DNA of 37,304 nucleotides from Nostoc sp. CCCryo 231-06 (lineage in GTDB: Bacteria; Cyanobacteriota; Cyanobacteriia; Cyanobacteriales; Nostocaceae). Positions 17,163-26,400 of the stretch are shown here, in pieces. The position numbers and the translations under genes are program-made. Where the stretch lies: NCBI GenBank assembly GCA_023522315.1, contig JAHCSU010000674.1, forward strand, positions 1-37,304, written 5' to 3'. The notes below the pieces were generated by a model. It was not told the origin of the DNA, searched no databases, and saw only the letters and a list, made by a program, of their open reading frames with translations. Numbering within the stretch: position 1 is the first letter of the stretch; each line of letters begins with the position of its first letter.

Positions 17163-20100
17163 TGAACAATATCGATGATCTTTATGAACTTTCGCCCATG
17201 CAGCAGGGGATGCTGTTTCATACCCTTTATGCGCCAGAATCGGAAATTTATTTTGAGCAATTGATTTGCATCCTCCAAGGAGAATTAAATTTTCCTGCGT
17301 TCCAGCAAGCTTGGAATCAGGTGGTGGCGAGACATCCAGTTTTACGCAGTTCTTTTTATTGGGAAGAGATAGAAAAGCCCTTGCAAATGGTGAGTAAGCA
17401 AGTGGATCTTCCTTGGGAAGTACTGGATTGGCGCAATTTCACAGCCGATGAACAACAACAGCATCTAACGGATTTTCTGAAATGCGATCGCATAAAAGGA
17501 TTGGATCTTGCTGAATCTCCCTTAATGCGCTTCACTCTAATTTATCTAGGGAAGCAAACTTATCAATTTATTTGGAGTCATCATCATATCCTTTTTGATG
17601 GCTGGTCGATGCAAATTATTTTGAAAGAAGTTTTAGATTTTTATGAGGCTGATCATCGAGGCGAATCTTTACGCCTTAAACCTTCTCGTCCTTATCGAGA
17701 TTATATTCACTGGTTGCAACAACAGGATATTGCTCAAGCAAAAAACTTTTGGCAACAAACTCTTCAGGGGTTTGAGGTTCCTATCTCTTTAATAGGTAAC
17801 AGGGAACAGGGAATAGAGAATAGGGGACAGCAAACATATAATGAGGAACATTTCCAGTTATCTCAAACGGTAACTGAAAAGTTGCAATATGTTGCTCGAC
17901 TACACCATTTAACTTTGAATAATTTGGTGCAAGGTGCTTGGGCATTATTGCTTTCCCGCTACAGTGGAGAAAGTGATGTGGTCTTTGGTGCAACTGTATC
18001 CGGCCGTCCACCGACTTTTGAAAATGTAGAATCGATGGTGGGGTTATTTATCAACACTCTCCCCATCCGGTTACAAGTCGATGGAAAAACAGAACTATTA
18101 TCCTGGCTGAAGGATTTACAAACTCAACAATTTGAACAAGAACAGTATGCTTATTTTTCCCTAGCAGAAATTCAAAAAATAAGTGATGTTCCTGCCGGAA
18201 TGCCATTGTTTGAGAGTATTCTAGTATTTGAAAATTATCCAATAGATTCTGCTGAACAAAAAACAAGAAAAACTTTAGAAATTAGTGATATCTGCTGTTT
18301 TGAGCGGACGAATTATCCTCTAACGGTGGTAATTAATCCTCAATCACAATTGTCTGGAAGGATTGTTTATGATACCAAGCATTTTGAGCAACAGACAATT
18401 GCCCGCATGATTGGACATTTCCAAACACTGTTAGCAGGGATGGCAGCTAATTTACAACAACATATTTCTCAATTATCCTTGCTTAGTGCAGCCGAAGAGA
18501 AAGAATTAGTGCTGCAAGAAAATCATCAAAATATAGATTATATTGAATATAAATGTATTCATATTTTATTTGAAGAACAGGTAGAAAAAACCCCTGATGC
18601 AGTCGCAGTTGTATATGAAAAAGAACATTTAACTTATCGGGAGTTGAATAACCGCGCCAATCAATTAGCCCATTATTTACAAACGCTGGGAGTTAAACCA
18701 GAAGTACGGGTGGGAATTTGTGTCGAGCGATCGCTTTTAATGGTGATAGGGATACTGGCTATCCTTAAAGCGGGTGGCGCTTATGTACCGCTAGATCCTG
18801 CTTATCCTTCTGAAAGATTGGCGTTTATGGTGGAAGATGTGCAGACAACCATCTTACTGACACAGAATCATTTACAACATAGACTGCCAATCCATAACCA
18901 AATTGTGGTTAATCTGGACTCGGATTGGCCAGTAATTTCTATTTACAGAGAAGATAATTTGTCAAGTCAAGTTAATCCAGAAAACTTAGCTTATATAACT
19001 TATACCTCTGGCTCAACAGGAACACCAAAAGGAACAGAAGTTCCCCATCGTAGCTTCATTGGTTTTATGTTTGGGGTTGATTATATTCACCTTGATGCAG
19101 AGCAAATTTGGCTGCAACATTCATCAATTTCTTGGGATGCATTAACTCTGGAACTTTGGCCGCCTTTGCTTTATGGTGGACGTTGTGTGCTTTACCCAGA
19201 CAAAATCCCTACACCTGAGAAATTAAGCAAAATTATTCAAGAACAGAAGGTTAACATCCTGTTTCTAACTACCGCCCTTTTCAATCTAATGATTGACACC
19301 ATGCCAGAGGGATTGTTAGGGGTTAAACAACTGCTATTTGGGGGAGAATCTGTTTCTGTACCTCATGTTCGTCGCGCTTTAGAACTATTACCAGAAACGC
19401 AAATTATTCATGCTTATGGCCCTTCAGAATGTACAGTATTTACCTCTTGTTATCCGATTTCTCAACAACTTGCTCAAAATGTCCATTCAATTCCCATTGG
19501 TAAACCTATCGGTGATAGAACAGTTTACTTACTAGATGGAGATTTGCACCGGGTTCCAATTGGATTTCCTGGAGAAATTTATGTAGGTGGGGCAAGTGTT
19601 GCTAGAGGTTACTTAAATCAACCAATATTAACCCGTGAAAAATTTATTGCTAATCCTTTTATTGAGGGAAATACACTTTACAAAACCGGAGATTTAGTCC
19701 GCCGTCTCGCTGATGGAAATCTGGAATTTATGGGGCGAATTGATACACAGGTAAAAATTCGCGGTTTTCGCATTGAATTAGGAGAGATTGAAGCAGTTTT
19801 AAATCAACATTTTGAGATCAAACAAACCGTTGTCATGATGCGGGAAGATGAACCGGGTAAAAAGTATTTAGTGGCTTATATCGTTACTAAAGACAATCAA
19901 CCAACGCCTAGTACCTTGCGAAACTTCCTCAAGACAAAGCTGCCCGATTACATGATTCCCACCGCATTCGTATTTCTGGAAGTATTACCTTTAACGCCTA
20001 ATGCTAAAATAAATCGCCGTGCTTTACCTGTCCCAGATACTTCCCAAAGAAGTGTAGAAGTTGATTTTGTTGCTCCTTCTACACCAACAGAACAAGAATT

Positions 20101-20392
20101 AGCCATGATTTGGGCTGAAATTCTACGATTAAAACAAATTGGGATTCACGATAACTTCTTTGAGTTGGGAGGACATTCTTTACTGGCGACTCAAGTAATT
20201 TCCCGATTAAGAGAAGCCTTTTCTCTAGATTTCCCTCTGCGTTACCTCTTTGAAAACCCGACTATTGCTGAACTATCTCAAAAAGTAATTGCTCAACAAA
20301 TTGAACAAGCGGAGAATGATGCTTTAGCAGAGATTTTGGCGGAAGTGGAAGAATTATCAGAGGCAGAAGTGACGCAGCAATTGCTTTTGTGA
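17162..20392 (+). CDS. aptB: AptB: anabaenopeptin-type NRPS, one module (C-A-PCP)
   Basis: 1076 residues. C about 1-440 with HHILFDG at 141-147; A from 465 (A3 YTSGSTGTPKG at 614, A10 as NAKINRRAL at 947); PCP with Ser1006. The N-terminus IDDLYELSPMQQGMLFH is the acceptor form seen downstream of epimerase modules, so the C domain should accept the D-configured chain from either AptA. The pocket reads about D-A-L-F-L-G-A-V-F-K, which I take as branched aliphatic (Val or Ile), with moderate doubt. The A10 motif departs from NGKxDR at two positions but keeps the Lys. A heptamer array is read in frame at 17794-17828. The C-terminal acidic helix (EILAEVEELSEAE) is probably the docking element for AptC. 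It lies 53 bases after aptA2. Confidence 0.88.
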   Translation: MNNIDDLYELSPMQQGMLFHTLYAPESEIYFEQLICILQGELNFPAFQQAWNQVVARHPVLRSSFYWEEIEKPLQMVSKQVDLPWEVLDWRNFTADEQQQHLTDFLKCDRIKGLDLAESPLMRFTLIYLGKQTYQFIWSHHHILFDGWSMQIILKEVLDFYEADHRGESLRLKPSRPYRDYIHWLQQQDIAQAKNFWQQTLQGFEVPISLIGNREQGIENRGQQTYNEEHFQLSQTVTEKLQYVARLHHLTLNNLVQGAWALLLSRYSGESDVVFGATVSGRPPTFENVESMVGLFINTLPIRLQVDGKTELLSWLKDLQTQQFEQEQYAYFSLAEIQKISDVPAGMPLFESILVFENYPIDSAEQKTRKTLEISDICCFERTNYPLTVVINPQSQLSGRIVYDTKHFEQQTIARMIGHFQTLLAGMAANLQQHISQLSLLSAAEEKELVLQENHQNIDYIEYKCIHILFEEQVEKTPDAVAVVYEKEHLTYRELNNRANQLAHYLQTLGVKPEVRVGICVERSLLMVIGILAILKAGGAYVPLDPAYPSERLAFMVEDVQTTILLTQNHLQHRLPIHNQIVVNLDSDWPVISIYREDNLSSQVNPENLAYITYTSGSTGTPKGTEVPHRSFIGFMFGVDYIHLDAEQIWLQHSSISWDALTLELWPPLLYGGRCVLYPDKIPTPEKLSKIIQEQKVNILFLTTALFNLMIDTMPEGLLGVKQLLFGGESVSVPHVRRALELLPETQIIHAYGPSECTVFTSCYPISQQLAQNVHSIPIGKPIGDRTVYLLDGDLHRVPIGFPGEIYVGGASVARGYLNQPILTREKFIANPFIEGNTLYKTGDLVRRLADGNLEFMGRIDTQVKIRGFRIELGEIEAVLNQHFEIKQTVVMMREDEPGKKYLVAYIVTKDNQPTPSTLRNFLKTKLPDYMIPTAFVFLEVLPLTPNAKINRRALPVPDTSQRSVEVDFVAPSTPTEQELAMIWAEILRLKQIGIHDNFFELGGHSLLATQVISRLREAFSLDFPLRYLFENPTIAELSQKVIAQQIEQAENDALAEILAEVEELSEAEVTQQLLL
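17794..17828 (+). repeat. Five heptamers (AGGGAAY) read in frame in the AptB C domain
   Basis: AGGTAAC, AGGGAAC, AGGGAAT, AGAGAAT and AGGGGAC follow in tandem. They encode GNREQGIENRGQ between the two halves of the C domain, just before QTYNEEHF. The unit is related, on the other strand, to the ATTCCCA array before aptB. Confidence 0.8.
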
Positions 20393-20401
20393 GTATTTTT
20401 A

Positions 20402-20420
20402 AAACGCAAAGGTACGCGGA
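20402..20420. repeat. Short dispersed-repeat-like sequence in the aptB-aptC gap
   Basis: The stretch AACGCAAAGGTACGCGGAG resembles a common Nostocales intergenic repeat. The remaining gap (20393-20474) is AT-rich with no evident ribosome binding site before aptC. Confidence 0.4.
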
Positions 20421-20474
20421 GTATTTTTATTAGAGAATTAGCTATGATTTCAATAATTTTTAACAACAAATATT

Positions 20475-23400
20475 ATGAGCGATATCCTAAAACGTCTTGA
20501 AACCCTTTCACCTGAAAAGCGAGAATTAGTCTTACAAAAGCTGAAAAAACAAGAGCAATCTCCACAAAATGACAACAGACTAATTCCTGTTTCGCGCCAA
20601 CAACCGCTTCCCCTCTCTTTTGCTCAACAAAGATTATGGTTTATCGACCAACTAGAAGGCGAAAATTGTGTTTACAATGTCCCGTTTTTCTTGCAAATTA
20701 GCGGATGTGTTCAGATAGCAGCTTTAGAACAAGCTATTACAGCAATTGTTCAACGTCATGAAGTATTACGTTCTAGCTTTTCAGTTGTCGATGGTTCGCC
20801 GATACAGGTGATTCATAACAATCCCCAGTTGATGATGCAACTGATAGATTGGCGACAATTGACGGAAGCAGAACAGTTAGAGAAAGCGCAACAGTTAGCG
20901 ATAGAAGAATTACAACAACCCTTTAATTTATCAAACCCACCTTTGCTGCGGGTAAAGTTGTTGCAATTGAGTAACCAATCTCATCTACTGTTGCTCGTTA
21001 TTCATCATATCGTTTGTGATGGCTGGTCAATGCAGATATTCCGCCGGGAATTATTCACCCTTTATACCGCCTTCTGTGCTGGTAAATCTTCTCCTTTACC
21101 AGAATTATCGCTGCAATATGCCGATTTTGCTCACTGGCAAAGACAATACTTACAGGGAGAGGTACTCCAAAAGCAACTCAATTACTGGCAAAAACAATTA
21201 GCGGGAATCCCGCCACTGTTAGAATTGCCCACAAATCAACCGCGCCCGTCAACTCAAACCTATCGGGGGCGTAGCGAGTTTGGCGCACTCAATCAGGATT
21301 TAACTCAGAAGTTAAAACGTTTGAGTCAGGAGTCAGGAACAACTCTGTTTATGACCTTACTGACAGCATTTGCGCTGTTACTTTCGCGCTACAGTGGACA
21401 GGAGGATATTGTTGTTGGTTCTGCGATCGCTAATCGCAATCGTCGAGAGACTGAACCACTAATTGGCTTTTTTGTCAATACCCTAGCATTACGTACCAAT
21501 CTGCAAGGGAATCCAACTTTCTTAGAATTGCTTGAACGAGTAAAGCAAGTAACCCTAGATGCTTATGACCATCAAGATTTACCCTTTGAGAAACTAGTCG
21601 ATGAATTGGGTTTAGAGCGATCGCTCTCTTATCATCCCCTATTTCAAGTAGCTTTTGGCTTACAAAATGAAACGCAAGAGGCACTAGAAACCCCTGGATT
21701 AACCCTGAATCCCTTTAAATGGGAAAACACAACAACGCTGTTTGATTTCTCGCTAATGCTTCGGGAAACTGACCAAGGGTTAACAGGGGAATGGGAATAT
21801 GCCACCGATTTGTTTGCAGCTACAACCATTCAACGGATGGTAGGAAATTTTGCAGTTTTGATTCAAGGAATTGTCGATAATCCTCAACAACCAATTAATA
21901 CTCTACCGTTGCTCACAGAAGTTGAACGTCAAGAATTACAACAGTGGAATCAAACAGAAACTAATTATCCTCACAATCAAACTCTAGTTAAAATATTTGA
22001 ACAACAAGTTACGAAAAATCCTAATAATATCGCTTTGGTGTTTGAATCTCAAAGCCTAAGTTATCAACAACTTAATCAAAAAGCTAACCAACTCGCTCAT
22101 TATCTAATCCAAAATTACCAAATTAAACCAGACACCTTAATTGGTATCTGTGTTGAACGGTCTTTAGAAATGATTATTGGCGTACTCGGTATCCTCAAAG
22201 CGGGTGCTGCTTATGTACCGATTGACCCCAATTATCCACAAGAGCGGATTGAGTTTATGCTACAAGATAGTGGAACATCATTATTGCTCACTCAAAGTTT
22301 TCTGAAAGATAAATTACCTCTAGCTGAACTAGAACATCAGGTAATTTGTTTAGATGAAGAAACTTTTAGTTCGGCGTTAATAGATAATCCCAATATTCAA
22401 ATTCTGCCTGATAATTTAGCTTATATAATCTATACCTCTGGCTCGACAGGACGACCTAAAGGGGTGATGATTGAGCATCAAGGAATTATTAATCTAGCTT
22501 TAGCCTGGGCGAAAGCTTTTCAAGTTCAATCTCAAAGTCGTTGGCTTCAGTTTGGTTCTTTTAGTTTTGATTTATCTATTGGTGAAATTGCTACTGCATT
22601 GTCCGCAGGTGCTTCTTTGTATTTAGCCCAGAAAGAAACTTTATTACCTAGTCAAGCCTTAGTTGACTTGTTAGTTGATTGCAAAATTTCTCATTTTGCT
22701 TTACCTCCTTCCGCCTTATCTGTATTACCTCCAGCGAACTTACCTGATGTGCAAGCCATAATCCTTGGTGGTGAGTCTTGTGCAGCCGAATTGGTGACAC
22801 AATGGGGAACGGAACGAAATTTTTTCAATTGCTATGGGCCGACGGAATCGACAGTTATTGCTAGTATCGCTAGTTGTGAACCCAATGGGAAAAAACCTTC
22901 TATTGGACAACCATTATCTAATATTCGCATCTATATTCTAGATGCGAATAATCAGCTATTACCCCCAGGAATACCGGGGGAATTGTGCATCGCAGGAGTA
23001 GGTTTAGCACGAGGCTATTTAAATCGTCCTGATTTAACCGCCGAAAAGTTTATTCAAGTTAATTTATTCGGTAAAACTGAGCGAATTTACAAAACTGGCG
23101 ATTTAGCAAAATGGAATTCTGATGGTAATCTTGAGTATCTAGATCGAATTGATGCTCAAGTTAAATTACGGGGATTCCGTATTGAATTGGGTGAAATTGA
23201 ATCGTTACTATTGCAACACACTTCAGTTAAAGAAGCAGTTGTTATTTTATGTCAAACTGATAGTAATTCTAAGCTAGTAGCATATATCACGGCGGCGGAA
23301 AAATCTAGTATTTTAGCTAGTGAACTCAAAGATTATCTGAAAAATCGCCTGCCAAATTATATGCTTCCTAGCCAGATTATGGTTTTGGATCATCTGCCAC

Positions 23401-26400
23401 TTACCCCTAACGGTAAGCTAGATCGGAAAGCACTACCAGCACCAGAAACAACTGCTTCCAATGACTTTGAAATACTTGTTACGCCAACAGAAGAACTACT
23501 AGCTATTTTATGGCAAAGTCTTTTAAAAGTTAAGTCCGTTAGTCGTCGAGACAACTTTTTTGAACTGGGGGGACATTCTTTATTAGCTACTCAATTAGTT
23601 ACCCGCATTCGTGATAGTTTTGGGGTGGAAATACCTGTACGCAAGGTATTTGAGCAGAGTATTTTGTCTGAGTTGGCAACAGAAATTGACAAAACATCTT
23701 CAGGAATCGCTTTATCTCCTATTACATCACAACCTGAAAATGTTCCCAAAACTCTTTCTTTTGCTCAATCAAGACTCTGGTTTTTAGCCCAACTTGAAGG
23801 CACTGGAACCTCGACTACTTATAATATGTCAACGGCTTTGCAGCTTGATGGCAAGTTAAATATAAAAGCGTTGCGGGCAAGTTTTGATTATCTCCTCAAT
23901 CGCCATGCCATTCTCCGTACTTATTTTCCAGCTTTGGGAGGAGAAGCGCAAGTAGTTGTCCAAAATCTAGAAGATATTGAAGTACTGGAAATCGGAGATT
24001 TACAAAAACTTGATTCCCAGACTCAAGCAGAAACCGTACAACGCTTATCCGATAACCATGCTCAAGAACCTTTTGACTTAAATACTGGCCCTCTGTTCAA
24101 AGCGAAACTACTGCAATTAAGCGAACAGAAAAACGTACTGCTCCTGAATATGCACCACATTATCAGTGATGGCTGGTCAATGGGAGTGTTTAAGCGCGAA
24201 TGGGAACAGGCTTATTCGGCTTTTGCTGCGGGGTATGCTCCAAATTTGTCACCATTGCCGATTCAGTATAGTGATTATGCAGCTTGGCAACGCAGTTGGT
24301 TACAAGGGGAGATTTTAGAAAGTCAGGAAAATTACTGGAAACAACAACTAGGCGATGCTCCCCGATTGCTAGATTTGCCTACCGATTATCCCCGTCCAGC
24401 GCAACAAAGTTACCAAGGTGGGCGCGAAGAATATCGTTTGAGTCATGAACTGACTCAGAAACTCAAAATCTTGAGTCAAAAATACGGGGTTAGTTTGTTT
24501 ATGACCTTGTTGACGGCTTTTAATATCTTGCTATCACGTTACAGTCGTCAAGAAGATTTATGTGTTGGTTCTGCGATCGCTAACCGCACTCATAGTTATA
24601 CAGAATCACTAATTGGCTTTTTTGTCAATACCTTAGTATTGCGGAGCAAAATCAATGTAGAGCAAGGATTTAACGAGTTACTTCAACAAACACGCCAAAC
24701 TTGCTTAGATGCCTACGCTCATCAAGATATTCCCTTTGAGTATTTGGTAGAACAGTTACAGCCAGAACGCAGTCTCAGCCATAACCCTTTATTCCAAGTG
24801 ATGATAGTGTTGCAAAACACCGAAGGGGCGGGGACAAATGTTAGTTTACCAGGGCTTGATATTAACTGGTTGGATCAAAGTTATCCTTATGCCAAGTTTG
24901 ATTTGACACTCGATCTTTGCGAAAGAGACGAGCAACTACATTGTATGTGGGAATATGCCACCGATTTATTTGAGGCAGAAACCATTCAACGCATGGCGGG
25001 ACACTTTGAAGTCTTACTTAGTGCGATTATCGAAAATCCCCAACAGCCGATTAGTAAGCTGCCCTTGATGACAACAGCAGAGATTCAACAACTGCGAGTT
25101 TGGAATCAAACTAACATTGATTATCCTCAAGAACAGACGCTCGTAACTCTGTTTGAACAACAAGTTGCACAAACCCCTGATAATATTGCCGTGGTGTTTG
25201 AAGATTGCAGCCTGAGTTATCAAGAACTCAATCAAAAAGCGAATCAACTGGCGTATTCCCTATTAGAACTCAAAAAAGAGCAACAATTACCTGATAATCC
25301 ATTGATAGCGATTTGTGTAGAGCGATCGCTAGAGATGGTCATTGGCTTGTTTGGTATTCTCAAAATGGGCGGGGCTTATGTGCCAATTGACCCCAACTAT
25401 CCCCAAGAGCGGATTCGTTTTATGCTGGAAGGCTGTGGGGCAAGGGTTTTGCTAACTCATAGTCAACTTAAAGATAGATTAGCGATTAAAGAATGGGTAG
25501 GCGCAGCCCGCCCCAGGCATCGGCAATACCAAATAATATGTCTAGATAAAGATAACTTTGCCAATCAATCTCCAGATAACCCACCTTGCCAAAATCAAGA
25601 TGATTTAGCTTATGTCATTTACACATCAGGTTCAACTGGACGACCAAAAGGTGTAGAAATACTGCACCGTGGTTTAAGTAACTATTTGCACTGGGCAAAA
25701 GATTTCTATGCAGTAACGGAAGGACAAGGTACACCTGTACAGTCTTCCCTAAGCTTTGATGCAACCATTACCTCCCTTTTTCTACCTCTAATTTGTGGAC
25801 GCACCACCATTTTAGTGAGAGAAAAACAAGAAATTGAAGCTTTAGCAAACATCGTCAAACAAAATAAACATCTTTCTCTTGTCAAAATCACACCGTCCCA
25901 TCTGGAAATATTAAATCAGCAACTCGATGCGCTTACTATGCCAAATCGAGTTAATGCCTTTGTTTTAGGTGGTGAGGCATTACACGCTAACCAAATAATA
26001 CCGTGGCTGATTCATGCCCCTGATACTCGCTTGATTAACGAATATGGGCCTACAGAAGCGGTTGTGGGGTGTTGTGTCTACGAAGCAACTGGAAAAACGG
26101 ATGTAGTAGGCGATTTATTGATTGGAAAACCAATTGCCAATGCACGCATCTATATTTTAGACAACCAAAACCAACCCCTACCTCCTGGAATTCCTGGCGA
26201 ACTTTGTATTGCGGGTGCTGGTTTAGCCCGTGGCTATCTAAATCGTGCCGAACTCACAGCAGAAAAATTTATCGAACTGGAATTGTTTGGTAAACGAGAA
26301 CGAGTTTATAAAACTGGAGATTTAGCAAGATGGTTGCGAGACGGGAACTTAGAATATCTGGGGCGGATTGATAACCAAGTCAAACTGCGGGGCTTTCGGA

